A stretch of DNA of 64,000 nucleotides from Cerioporus squamosus (lineage: Eukaryota; Basidiomycota; Agaricomycetes; Polyporales; Polyporaceae). Each line of letters starts with the position of its first letter. Within the stretch, counting starts at the first letter, position 1. Below, piece after piece: positions 38,246 through 49,903 of this stretch. The stretch spans positions 101,667 through 165,666 of the forward strand of contig JABYQS010000082.1 in NCBI GenBank assembly GCA_022592435.1, read 5' to 3'. Both the position numbers and the translations under genes were made by a program. The notes beneath the pieces were generated by a model. That model had not been told where the DNA came from and did no database searches. It worked only from the letters and a program-made list of their open reading frames with translations.

Positions 38246-40358
38246 TCAACACTTCAAGGACTCCCTTGACGCCGAGCTAGGAGCCGCAGTCGCACTGTCG
38301 GCAGAGGTGCAGCCGGTGGCGGACGAAATCGCGGAAAAGACGGGCGAGGGGAGCTGGGAAGACGAGGCAGACGTGCTTGGTTCGCTGCTGGCTCTGATCA
38401 CTTGCGCGAGGAGGTCCCTGATGTTATAAGACTGATCAGCTACCGCCGACACGCGAGACGATGCATCCAGACGTACCTCGAGAGCACGTCGATGTCGATC
38501 TTCTCCACTGCGGCAAGGTCGATTTCGAGGCGTTGTACAGGACTAGACGACCGGCTGCAGTGCGTGGATGGACCAGGGTCGGAGTCCTGTTTATTCTCGA
38601 GTGCCGGTTCGTCCTCGCTGTCGGGCTGCGTGGACCTGCAACGAAGGTAGGTATTGAGTCTCAGTCTCAGCGTCAGCGGATGCAGGCATCGATACGAATG
38701 ACGACCATGAATGCTACGTACGATAGACAAAGCCACTTGAAAGAGAGGGAAGGAGCGAGGAATATGTCCTTTTGTTGGGCAAGACGTTCATATTGGCGAC
38801 AGGCAGCGTGAATACTGTGGTATATACGTCAGGACGATGATACGTGGACATACGAGGAACTCACATCACGAGCCCTTTGAGAATGGAGAGTCCGAAGAGT
38901 TTAATGTCAATCCTGTAATTCATCGGCAGACGATTATCCCTGTGACTTACACGCAACGTAACATAATGACTACAAGCGAGGATCAGCACCCGCACTTCCC
39001 AGCAAGTAAGGACTGCATACCCGACGAGCAAGGGCTTCCGGAGCATGAGTAATTAGCGCGACTCTCGAGGGCTTGAGGGGTCCATGTACTCACGACTCCA
39101 GTTGCGCAAAGCAAGAAAGATGGGCTGCCACATCCTCGCTCAGTGAGAACGCTATTATGATTAACTGGATCGGACGTACAGAGATGATAACGGAGGATAG
39201 CCAGAAGACAGCTAGGCTCATCGTGCCGCCTGTGCCCATCTTGGCCGACCAGCGATGCAGGATGTTCCTCTTCGATTGCGTACTCGGTCTTGTCCCGGAG
39301 TGACGATCTCCCGCACCGAGCGTTTTGAGCGTGCTGAACGTGAAGACGACAGTGGAGAGGCATAGCGCTTGCAGACTGCAGTTAGACGAGTAACTATGGT
39401 GGGAACGACATCATCTCACTCACTGACGGAGACCAGGGCGACATGTGAGTCTCCTACGTAAGCCTGGTCGATCCTGAAGAGCTCTGAAGAGGAGGACACG
39501 TGTGAGCCTGCGAGCATGAACGAGAGCCTTCATGGCGACGCACCAAGGCCTATGGAGATCGTGAGCACGATCAGCGAAAGTGCGGTGAGACTCCAAATCA
39601 TGGAGTTCCGCCATAGCGTGTTTCTGTCACCACATGAAGGTACAAGTCAAAGGGAGTTCAGAGAGGGATCAAGCTCGACCGGACCTACACGCGTAACAAG
39701 AATATTGTGAACGCAAACACCAGGGAGATGAGGCGCAGTATCTAAATATGGCGGCCAACCGAGGGGCAAAGGAAAGAGTTGTTAGCAAAACAGCGCTCTT
39801 GCAGAAAATCCGCCCCGGAAATAGACGTACCAATGCCGTCTTGCCGAGAGTCTGTGTATATACAGATTTGCCGGGTCGATATGAGACGAGACGTTGGTCA
39901 ACCAGCCGCACCCCAGCAATCGCGAGGACACTCACCTGGGCGAAGCCGAACGGGAAGGCACACACGTATATCATCTCGCAAAATACGGATGCCACGGATA
40001 GGTACTTGCAGGGCAGGTATAACGCGAGTATACCCCACAGTCTTCTCCGTATGCAAAGAAGATCGGCGGGGACCTTCGAGACCGCAAGCCAACTTTTGCG
40101 CCAAATGTTACACGCCGCATGAGAGACCAAGGACCGGGTGGGGCCGGGGAGAGGATGGTAGTAGGTGAGCATACTGAACTGAGAGAACATGGTACAGGAC
40201 CCACAGGAATGCGCCGCCGAATAGTTGGACGACGGTGACCATGATAGCTGTCCTCAATACACTTCGTTTCGCGCCTCCTGGTACCGGATGAGAATCGAGT
40301 ACTCACACAAATCCTCTTGTACATCCTCGGGAAATCCAGTTAAGAAGGGGTCGGACAT
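38246..40358 (-). CDS. Multi-spanning membrane protein, unknown (fungal seven-helix type)
   Basis: A chain of short exons on the minus strand encodes hydrophobic helices. Start at 40358 (MSDPFLTGFPEDVQEDL), then VTVVQLFGGAFLWVLYHVL, WGILALYLPCKYLSVASVF, LRLISLVFAFTIFLLRV and TLWRNSMIWSLTALSLIVL. A late segment reads LQALCLSTVVFTFSTLKTL, then SLAVFWLSSVIIS. The last two exons encode a hydrophilic Ser/Glu-rich tail (STQPDSEDEPALENK... and DLLAQVIRASSEP...), ending at 38246. This pattern matches the large, poorly characterised families of seven-helix proteins in Agaricomycetes, possibly receptors. Several internal splice sites are uncertain and I could not prove an unbroken frame throughout; partial decay is possible. 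Confidence 0.5.
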
Positions 40359-41292
40359 GAGGAGTCGTTGACGCTTGAGATTGTTGTACGTTAATCGGAC
40401 TTGAGTGCGCGGGAGCGGAGGAGCGTGAAGGGTGACCAGTGAACGTCAGTATTTCTGACTGGACCGAGAGTCTGTCGAGAGAGCGGGGTACAAAGGAGCG
40501 ACAAGCGACAAGCTCAAGCAGCCCACCCTCGCGGTCGAGCGACCATGCAGGGATGTCGGGGTCAAGAGAGTGACGGAAGGAGGAAAGGAAGGAGGCCTCT
40601 GCAAGGAAGCGGTTGCATCATAAAAACAGACTCTGGAGTCTGGAACAAGACACATGTCCGAGACCGAGAACTTTATTAGTCTGAAGTTCAGACATACCTT
40701 CGCTTAGCGAACAAACATAGATTCGCGCTGGCTGGACTGCGTCAAGGTCATGACAAAACTGCGACCGGAGATTTCATGTCATGATGCGTGCAGTCGGCGC
40801 GCGACAACGCGGAAGTTGCAAGCAGGCCAACACGCATTGACCGTGCCAGTTACGGCGAGTAGGCCTGCTGGTAACGCCAGTCCTCCTTCGCACAGAGAAC
40901 GATGAGTCCACATAGACCATGGCGTCCCCAGAGGTGCTCGTGAGGATGTCACTGGGATGCCTAGCCGTATTACGGTGGAGGTCGGAGATGGTGGACGTCC
41001 GAGAAGCGGTTGCCTTGATGCCACAAGCCGACTCGGACCGGATGCGATGGTGGCGTCTCGAATATCACCGGTCTCTCCGAGTCCTCCTTAGATCCTTTCT
41101 GCTTCCAGTTGCTCTTCAGAGTCAGACAGACATGCCAGTGAGTAACTACACCGTGACATCGACGTACGTACTAATCAACAATCTGTATAGCATACTGGAA
41201 AGTCTCCGGACCCTAGCGCGGGCCCTTGAGTCCTCAACGTACCGGACAGCCGGTCTAACAATAAAGGTATCAGCGCAACAAGCCCGGCCGGC
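40359..41292. other. Intergenic, no gene seen
   Basis: Promoter side of the membrane protein and 3' flank of the P450. Short open frames only, none convincing. Confidence 0.5.
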
Positions 41293-43607
41293 CTACTCTC
41301 CGCGCGGCGCGAGCGACACGCGCAGAGGCATCTGCGCGCCCTTCTCGAGTTCTCCCTCCAGCGTCGGCACCATGACGATCGCACTCGTCTTGCAGAGGCG
41401 GTTGACGTCCTCGGTGAGCTCGAACTGGAAGTTCGAGACGAGCTCCGTGAGGAAGGCCTGCAGCTCGTATATCCTATACAGATGAGAGTCAGCCCGATGG
41501 TCGTGCGCGCCGACACGGTTCCCGAGCCAGGAGAATGGTACCCGCAACAGAGAAAGAAGAGAAGGCGAGGAGTACGTACGCGAAACGCCACCCGATACAC
41601 GCTCTGACGCCTCCCGCGAAGGTCAGCCTGCAAGTGTTGAAGTGATCGTTCAGTAACCAGGGCCTCGCGGCGATGGGCGTGGTCATGTGGAGGTGACGTA
41701 CAGGTTCGAGTAGACACCGACCGAGGTGCCGCGCTTGCCCTTGGTCGAGTCGAGCCACCGCTCGGGGTTGAAGGTGTGCGCGTCCTCGCCCCACACGTCC
41801 TTCTCTCTGCAACCACACAGAGAGATTCAGTAAACACTCAGGCATAGTATTCTCCTGCCCGACGTACCGGTTATAAGCGCAAACCGACAGGATGACTCTC
41901 AGCCCCGCACGGATTGGGATTTCCGTGACGACGTTGCCCGACCGCGTCGTCACCGGCTTCGACAGCGGCAAGACGTCGTCGCGCAAGCTCTGGCGGAAGA
42001 GGTGAGGCACGGCGGGATAGAACCTCAGAATCTCCTTCAAGACAGCCTGGAGGTACGGCATCGCCTCGAAGTCCGCGACGGTGAAGTCTGCATCACCGCG
42101 CTCGCGTATGGTGCGCTCCATGGCGTGGACTTCAGCTCGGAGGCGAGTCTGAATGTGTGGCTGCTTGGCGAGCTCGAGCAGGGCCCAGCTCAGCGTGTTC
42201 GACGTGGTCTCCTGCCCGGCGAGCATGATGGTCCTGTGGCCTCTGTCAGTGCAATGTCAAGACGCGGATGTGGGGTGCTGGGCACACACCTCATCTGTGC
42301 GACGATTTCATCATGGCTCATCCGAGACTCCCCGGATTCCTTCGCGTTCTCTCTGACTGTGCGAAGTCAAGGACTGGACACACATACGGAATCGATCTAA
42401 ACTCACCAAGGATGCTCATCACATCGCGGTTCCCCTTACCGGATAGAAGATCGTCATTCTTCATCTCCAGAAGCTCGTTTGCGACATTCCGGGCGACATC
42501 GCGGTTCCAACGCGCCTTGTCGAGACCCTTCCCTGGGAGATGATCATAGAAGAACTGCTGGATTCCCATGGGGACGTAGTGAGCAACGTTCTGCATGAAG
42601 ATCTTGGCGTTCGAGGGTGCGGAGAATATCGTCGCGCTATGATGGCCATGTCAATTTGCCATGAAAGTCGGGCGCTGCGCTGAACGTACATGAGATTGCT
42701 ATAGGCCCTTCCGAGCTCGCTCGTCTTGTCATCCAGGACGCCAAGCTTGTAGTCGAAAGCAGCTAGTGTGACGTGAGCGGGAGAAAGCGGATGAGGGTGC
42801 GTTTCGTTGACAGCTACCTTCACCGATGGCCTCTAGAGTGGCCGGAGCAATGTATTCATGCACGTTCATCTTGATGGAACCGTTCGCATGACCGGTAAGC
42901 ATATCTCTCCACTTCAATGTCACCTGAGTTCAATCCAGCATTAGGTCTGAACCCAAGGCACTGAGGTGCTTCGTCTCGCGTACCTGTTCAGCATAGTGCC
43001 GGAAAACTGGGAGCAGCGCCTTTGATTCCGGGGTGCCAAAGGCAGGGAGCATGACCTTGCGCTGGCGTTTGTGGGTATCACCTATAGTCCATATCGGCCT
43101 TGGATCTGCCACCACCATGTGGACGAAGCTCACCATCCGCCCACGTTAATCCCGTGTCCCCGACTAGGCGAGACAGTATGCGTCGTTCCGGCTGTTTCGG
43201 GAAGCTGTATCCGGACGTCTGGAAGACGTACTGCAGCGCCTTGGGGTCGGATATCCAGAGCATGTCCTCCTGCGAGGATCAGACGTTGTTGGTATGTGGG
43301 ATGTGTATCTCAGTCGAACGATGTGCTCACCCCGAACGGCGCCTTCACGCGTACGACGCTGCCATACTGCTCCTGCCACCTAAAGTCGGTGTCGCCCGAT
43401 TGCTCCTGGAAGAGCTCCGGAAGGTGTCCTGTTCCACCGTCTCGTGTCAGTACGATTCGGGTATACGTGTCTGTCTCGCTTACCCAGCCAGAATGACGTC
43501 GGCTCTGGCCCCGGGATGTCAGACAGAGACGGCCTGGTCAAGAGTCGGTAGACAGCGTAGAGCAGCGCAAGGCCCCCAAGGACGACTGCGAGCTCTCCGG
43601 GCATCAT
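41293..43607 (-). CDS. Cytochrome P450 monooxygenase, ER-anchored
   Basis: Haem-thiolate monooxygenase; substrate unknown. Start at 43607 gives an N-terminal membrane anchor (ELAVVLGGLALLYAVYRLL), followed by the proline hinge SLSDIPGPEPTSFWLG. About ten short introns. Motifs in order: helix C region DTHKRQRKVMLPAFG, helix I MLAGQETTSNTLSWAL, ExxR as LKEILRFYP, the meander with FNPERWLD, and the Cys-ligand loop LTFAGGVRACIGWRFA. The C-terminal segment ends MPLRVSLAPRGE. All hallmark residues are present. The type is common in wood-decay basidiomycetes, where P450s oxidise xenobiotics or secondary metabolites. I cannot assign a CYP family from sequence alone. Confidence 0.88.
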
Positions 43608-44320
43608 GGCGGGCGTGCTGGGTGATGATGAGAAGGCAGTCAAAGAGCCAACCAGCCTCGTCTTATACATACGTGGGAGAGCGGGCGAGATAGTGTGGCC
43701 CAGTCCTGTCATTCGCTGCCACGGCCTCTGATCATGGGTAGACGTTGGGGCGGCCCTGCGTAATGTAGACCTGTCATTGGGCGACCTTTTCCATAAGGGT
43801 ACCCGAGCGAAGCTGCGAAATTGCATCCCCTGAGGGCGGAAGTTTGTGAGCCTTCCAGCACCTAGCAATTGAGGATGTCATAGATGGCTCACCCGTGTCC
43901 ATGTGGTCTATGGGGAGGAAGCACATATTACCAAGCTGTAGAGAAGCAGGGACCGCACGACACTGGTTCCCACCGGGCTCCCCATCGCTTCTTGACCAGG
44001 TATGTATGAGTTCCCGCATATGGGACTCTTGTAAGGTCCATCAACCCCATTTTCTCCGAGCGTACAGGCGACTCACGAGGTGGATGTGCGATTGATGCTT
44101 ACAACCGCACGCGTACGGTCGGATCGGCTGCCTGTATGCGATGACTCTGTCGGCGCAGAGAACATTGATATTACGACATGAGATAGCACGGATTGCAATG
44201 GGTTGCAGCGTTCGGGCGGTGTCGAAGGAGCGGAGTTGAGGAGCAAGACTGAGGGAAGGGAAGAAAAACGTTCGCGCCGAACAACACTTCCAACGACAAA
44301 AGGACGCTCATCGCCACAGA
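43608..44320. other. Intergenic, P450 promoter to tRNA
   Basis: No coding segment supported; contains the P450 upstream region and the 3' flank of the tRNA gene. Confidence 0.5.
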
Positions 44321-44394
44321 TGGCCAACGCCGGGATCGAACCGACGACCTTGGCGTTATTAGCACCACGCTCTAACCAACTGAGCTAGTCGGCC
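44321..44394 (-). tRNA. tRNA-Ile (anticodon AAT), second copy
   Basis: A 74-nt cloverleaf identical to the copy at 29442-29515 except for the standard C at position 11 (AGCTCAG), restoring a C-G pair in the D stem. Anticodon loop CTAATAA; no intron; no encoded CCA. The minus-strand 3' flank carries a short A-rich/T-rich end that could stop RNA polymerase III. Confidence 0.95.
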
Positions 44395-44456
44395 TTAAAA
44401 GTAAATTAAACATTGTGCAATATGTCAGTGTTATAACTTGTCCTGTTGTCTCCGGA

Positions 44457-44513
44457 AGTACTAAGCAGTACAGTACTAGCAGTACAGTACTAGCTAGTAA
44501 GTACTGTACTGGA
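44457..44513. repeat. Palindromic AGTACAGTACT cluster
   Basis: Interleaved copies of the self-complementary words CAGTACAGTACTAG and AGTACTGTACT, spaced by CTAGCTAG-like sequence. They can fold into a hairpin and lie just outside the tRNA gene. Confidence 0.6.
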
Positions 44514-44639
44514 TGGGCCTACAAGAACCATGCGGGAACATTAACAATGATCACAGTCGTAATAAGACATGTTAACCAGCTCCCTCCATTCGGTTGAAGT
44601 GTGGCTGTGATTACCTCTATATCGGTCAATGTGTTTTAC

Positions 44640-44681
44640 ATGCCTCTTGAGTCAGAGCCTATGCCTCTTGAGTCAGAGCCT
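44640..44681. repeat. Two perfect tandem copies of a 21-bp unit
   Basis: The unit ATGCCTCTTGAGTCAGAGCC+T occurs twice head to tail with no mismatch; a third, weak start (TGTACCTCCTG) follows. It contains the near-palindrome TTGAGTCAGAG. Confidence 0.8.
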
Positions 44682-45706
44682 GTACCTCCTGTTGGGTGTT
44701 CTTGAAACTTGCCCAACCAACGCTCAGCTTCTATGACCTGGATAACGAAGTCTGACATGCATAATATCCTCGCATGACTCTCCGTTGATGTTACGGATAC
44801 GTGGTGACGACTAGTATGTTCAAGCGGTAAGTTCGACTACTTATGACTCGGACTCTCTGGTCGCCTCAGGATCATCGTGCTGCTCCGCTACAGCTTCCGG
44901 CAAGTACTTGGAAGGTTTACGTATACAAGAGAACGTTGACTATCGACAGCGCTCCTCTATCTCTCGGCAATGTCGAAGATTCGTCACCGGTTGGTCGCCG
45001 TCAAACAGCGAGTCACACAACGCAGACAGGCACGTACTAGTACTCTGATGTTCTCCGACTTCTCGAAAGCCACAAACCCTCTACAAGCATGTGCCTGTTC
45101 TCCTAGTTACACGTAAACACCGCCGTGGCGTGTCCTCATTCGGTTCGTGTCGTCCTTAACCTTGCGGTGAAAACTCGGTTCATGCCGTTTGGTGTCCGCC
45201 TAGTAGGTGCAGGGAGATGTACTTCTGTCTAGTTCTGTCTCCCTCGGTGAAATCGTGGCGGATCGCGTAACGTTCTGCCTAGCTACCTCAACAGCTAGCT
45301 CAAGGCATTGCAATTCCGAGATGCAAGAGCTGTGGCCAGATCGTATGTATGGAGATTCTCCGGAGGCATCAGAACACCTCTCCTCGCTTCGCGCCGGGCT
45401 CTGCTCGACTAGGAATGCGAGTGGTTCTACGTTCGCCCATTCACCACCACCCAATGTTCTTCTGAACTCTACGCCAACAGCTCGAATGGACGGGCGGCGC
45501 ATTGCACAGGCTACAGTCCTCTGCCGCCCCTGTCGACATCGATATCAGTGGCGGACAATTGTCGGCCCTCGTGCCGGATGTCCGGCATATAAGCCTTGCT
45601 CTGAACGACGGCTCTCCTCCGATAAGCGTTTCAAACCTCCTTTACGACGTACGTAGCGGCCGAAAGGAGTCGAGTAGAGCATTCCTCGCTGACGTGGCAC
45701 TACAGA
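44682..45706. other. Intergenic, no gene seen
   Basis: Short open frames only. Includes the promoter of the lactonase gene downstream. Confidence 0.45.
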
Positions 45707-46879
45707 ATGGTTTACCGCATCCTCGTCGCGTCGTACACGAACGAGATCTATACGCTCGCGTTCGATCCCGAAGCGCCATCGCTCACTCTCACCTCGACCG
45801 TCACCCTCGGACACCATCCATCATGGATCACTCCCCATCCGACGGACAAGACTGTCGTCTTCACGGCTCTCGAACAGTCGGAGGGCAAGATCGTTGTATT
45901 GAAACTGGACGATGAGGGTCGCGCAACTGTGATCGGAGAAGGGCCGAGCGGAGGCGCAGATCCTTGCTCTCTGCTCGCTCTCGACGGTCAATTGCTCCTC
46001 GCAAACGTGCGTAACTCTACATGCGCAGAAGCTGCTTATTCGTCACTGACGATAGCCAATTCTAGTACTCGTCCGGGACCTTCACCGTCGTGCCCCTGGC
46101 CTCCGAGCCGCCCTACCTCCAGACGGCTAAAAGTTCCTTGACCCAATTTACAGGAACGGGACCCAACAAGGACCGCCAGGAGGCTTCGCACCTCCATCAA
46201 GTCATCGAGCACCCAACCTACAAGGAGGTCCTCGTTCCCGACCTCGGCGCCGACAAGACGCGGCGGTTGGTCCGCGACCTAAGCGGGAAGTGGTCGGAGA
46301 AGGGCGCCATATCCTACAAGGCCGGCTCGGGCCCCCGACACGTCGCATTCCATAGTGAGCCGCCTCTGACCCGGGGAACGTACAAAGCTGACTGCAGTGT
46401 ACAGAGGATGTGATTTACACCCTACTCGAATTAACCAGCGAGGTCTCTGCCCACAGGCTCCCACCACTCCCCGCTGAACCCACCCTCCTCGACACCATCC
46501 GCACGATGGCCAACCCTCCCCCGTCGCAGTTTGCTGCCAACATGCTCGCGGCGGAGATCCTCATCCCCCCGCCTAATTCGTCTTACCCGACCCCGTACAT
46601 CTACGTCTCGAACCGCAACGATCCCGATATCGCGGGCGACACGATTGCCATCTTCACCACCGCGGGGCCGGACGGGAAGTTCGGGTACGTGAGGGAGGTC
46701 CGCTCGGGCCTCAAGCACTTGCGCGGGCTGGTGTTTGGCGGGCCGGACGACAAGTGGCTCGTTGCGGCGGCGTGCACGGCGGTGGGGTGAAGATATTCGA
46801 GCGTACGGAGGGCGGAAAGGGGTTCAAGGAGATCGCGTCGGTTGATGTGGCGGCCCCGACGGGCTTTTTGTGGCTGTAA
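45707..46879 (+). CDS. Lactonase-type seven-bladed beta-propeller (6-phosphogluconolactonase/carboxymuconate cyclase-like), frame break near 3' end
   Basis: Cytosolic enzyme of the bacterial-YbhE-like lactonase family; substrate either 6-phosphogluconolactone or a muconolactone. Exons are 45707-46006, 46066-46354 and 46405 onward. Propeller signatures: ILVASYTNEIYTLAFDP, LGHHPSWITPHPTDKTVVF, NYSSGTFTVVPL and SHLHQVIEHP. These are followed by VPDLGADKTRRLV, GSGPRHVAFH and YIYVSNRNDPD. The last blade starts as GLKHLRGLVFGGPDDKWLV, then hits a stop at 46788-46790. The expected ending (GGGVKIFERTEGGKGF, then ending FLWL) is in another frame up to a stop at 46877-46879. One base, probably a G in a GC-rich run at about 46761-46785, seems to be missing. 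Assembly error or recent truncation by about 35 residues. Confidence 0.8.
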
Positions 46880-47813
46880 AGTTTCAGACGAGGTGGTTTC
46901 GCGAGGCGAGGAATGTCGTATTTAATGGTGAGTATGCACTTCTCGTTGTATCTCGTTGTATCGATCTTGCTGTCGTTGTAGCAACTGTTAGGTGGGCCTG
47001 TCCGGTCGTCTCTTGTCAGTCTTATACTGACATACTCTCGGCAGGTATGGTGCGATATGTATGATCCATCTATCACTCTCCTCTCAGAACCCCGTCTCTC
47101 TGCAAGTGTAGTTTCAATACCAACGCTAGCGATCGTTAACGTGTGCGAAGTCTGTCAAGATATGGATACGGTAGGCATTCTCTGCAAATCGTTCTCACAA
47201 TGGGCTCACAGCTGCTTTCCTGGACATAGTGGCGCTTCCAAACTTGCTGCTAGAGCTTTGTGTCGAGGTGTTCTCCGCGGACCATCGGGCCCTTCTCCGG
47301 CGTCATCTTCCTGCTGCTATATTGACGCCTACTGTCCCGTGCTCGTCCAGATCGCCGTGTCTACACCTCGCATCGCCTCCGATACTCATCAGCATGAGGG
47401 TGTCTCGACACAGTCTCACAGAGCGCGTTTGCAAGAAGACCGAATCGCCTTCTGTCAATGGGCAGTCCCCGAAGTGTGGTCCGAACCGCCATGATCATCT
47501 ACCAGGTATCTGGAGATGTCCTTCTAGTACCGGGAACTCCGCTCTGCACCCGAGGGAGCTGAAACACGCATGTCAGGATTCTACGCCATCTTTGTACTTT
47601 CATTTTCATAATCGAAGCATCGATGACGCTCGCCGCGCAGCGCCCTCGTCCTTCTTGATGTCCACTGACGGCCTCGCGGAGCTCAAGAAGACACGACGAT
47701 GTCCTCGAGGGAGGGAGGGTCGGAGATGGTGGCTCGATGACCTTTCGCTCCCTCAGGTCTCGCATTCGCGTCGCAGTCCCTTCAACCCCCATACCCGCAG
47801 CTGTCTGATTGCA
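46880..47813. other. Intergenic, no supported gene
   Basis: Contains a direct repeat TCTCGTTGTA twice at 46941-46960. A frame from 47229 (MALPNLLLELCVEVF) is mildly hydrophobic but has no domain or splice partner. Confidence 0.4.
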
Positions 47814-49715
47814 ATGACCGACGACACCTGCGAGCACATACGTGCGGCGTACAGCACATCGTATGTACAACGCTGCTTCATGCATGTCACCCCTGTTGCT
47901 GATGCTGGCCTTCGCAGGTTCGTGCAGAATTGCTGTGTGCTAGCGACTACAGGTGCGTCGCTGTTGTGCAGTTAGAAGCGTTCGGAACTGATAACGACTC
48001 CTCCAGTACTACTATGGCTGGACTGGATGTACATTTTTCCTGCCGAGGCTTCTCTCATATGGGGCCGGAGGTTCACTGGGACCACGGTCTTATACCTGCT
48101 GAACCGGTACACTGCTCTTGCTGAGCGGATCATCTTCATCTCGGAAACCTTTCTACCTACGTGGAGCGAACAAGTACGAGCGAATCTAGCATTTACACAA
48201 GTATCACATGCTGACGAGCATCTCCTTCATGTAGCGGTGGGCTACCTTGTTGTCAGTGGCTCGCCACGAAATGCTGATCCATCATGTTCGGTGCATAGCT
48301 GCGGCAGCCTCATACACGCGGATGACGCTATCTTAGCTCTGAACTATTTTGCCTTCGCAGGTTCGTCTCATCCACCCTCTACTTCGGTATACTGACGTGC
48401 TCGCAACTGATGCCGGGGCAGCATTCACCATCATACGCGTCTACGCAGTATGGGGACGAGACTGGAAGCCGTTGGTAGTGGTGATCCCTTTGAGCATGGC
48501 ACGGCCTATCCTCTTCATCGTGAGTTTCTCTCTCATAGCAGCACGAATCGGTCCAGGAGCAGGCCATCTAGATCGGAAGCATCTTCCACGTTCCCAGCCA
48601 AGGCGAACCGCCAGATACCTGCATGCGCGCGTACACGCTTCCAGACGCCCTGATGACCAAGTAAGTGCTCCCTCTTCCCGTGCGACCACGTAGCGAAACT
48701 GATCAACATGGAGCAGATGTGCGATCTCTCGTTCTTACCCCTTTGCTGGAGCTGACGGCGCCTCTCGCGGACTTCGTCAGTTGAAACCATTTCTATTGCA
48801 GCCAACGTCGCCTCGGAAGGGATCTTCCTCATGCTCACCTGGATCAAAACATACGGCATCGCGCGAGAGTATTCAAGATTGGGTCTGTGTTCCCCCCTGA
48901 CGACACTGCTACTCCGAGATGGTGAGTGCTTTAGCCGCCTCTTATCATGCATAGCGTCATTCGAAGGGTTATAGGGACGGCATACTTCGTGTGAGTGTTC
49001 CCCACGGCCGTCGCATAGAACTCGAGGGTAACGTGGATGATGCCTGCAGAGCACTGTTCCCTAGCAAGGTACTATCTGTCATATCGGATTTGGTACGTCT
49101 TCAATGTCGTCCTTCGACATGGCGTCGTTACATTACTGAACCTGATGTCTTAGAGTCGATCGGTGGGTCACCCTCGGTACAGGATGTCGCCGCAGAGTGG
49201 TAACTGACAGGCAGTGTGGATCAGCCCACTACTTTCTTGCGCATTTGGCCGTACATTGATGATGCGTGAGTGCCACTTAGTTCCCCCAAGATATAGGACG
49301 AAGCATCGCTCAACCATCGACTCGGACTTCTTATCGCAGATTCACTACCTGTCTCCTGTGCCGCTTCCTACTGGACCTACGAGGCGTATGCTTTGCAGAT
49401 GACCTAGACGGCGACCCCGAGACGACCTTGCAGTTCGCCGGCGTGCACTTCAGTACCGACATCACAGACAAGCTTGGCGCGTCTCTACGGCTCTCTGCAG
49501 ATGCCTTCGATTCCCAGTCCGATTTTGAAGACGGTAGCCACCGTGGCTCGACGGATGTACAAGGAGACCCTGAAAGCGAGAGCGTCGCTGGCAAGGCCCT
49601 GCAATGTGCCGTTGCTCCGTTCAAGGGGAGTTCTAGGATACTTGAGGACCCACGGAAGCCGAAACTACCTCCGGTATGTCTACTTATCTCCTCCTGGATA
49701 CGTCAACGGAACTGA
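47814..49715 (+). CDS. DUF6533-like seven-helix membrane protein
   Basis: Multi-exon gene of a large Agaricomycete family of membrane proteins with unknown ligands. Start at 47814 (MTDDTCEHIRAAYSTSYVQ). The family core is easy to see after splicing: CCVLATT joined over an intron to VLLWLDWMYIFPAEASLIWG, then RRFTGTTVLYLLNRYTALAE. Next come AFTIIRVYAVWGRDWKPLVV, then IAANVASEGIFLMLTWIKTY and TTLLLRDGTAYF. A Ser/Asp-rich hydrophilic C-terminal tail follows. These are the expected helix 2-3, helix 4 and LLLRDG positions of the family. Some splice sites between about 48180 and 49400 are uncertain and I give only the outer limits. A second membrane protein of a similar style lies at 38.2-40.4 kb on the other strand. 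Confidence 0.65.
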
Positions 49716-49903
49716 TGACAAGATATAGCAAACATGAATCAACCCAAGCTGATGAAGAAGTAGCTACAGTGGAAGTGCAGGTCAGAAAGCGAGGTATTCT
49801 ACAACTGCAGTGAGTACGAAGAGTCCTGCAGAGTAGTCAGGCATGCAGAACAGTATGATACAACGTGAAAGCGTCTCATGCAAGCTGATCATGGTGTAAA
49901 GCG

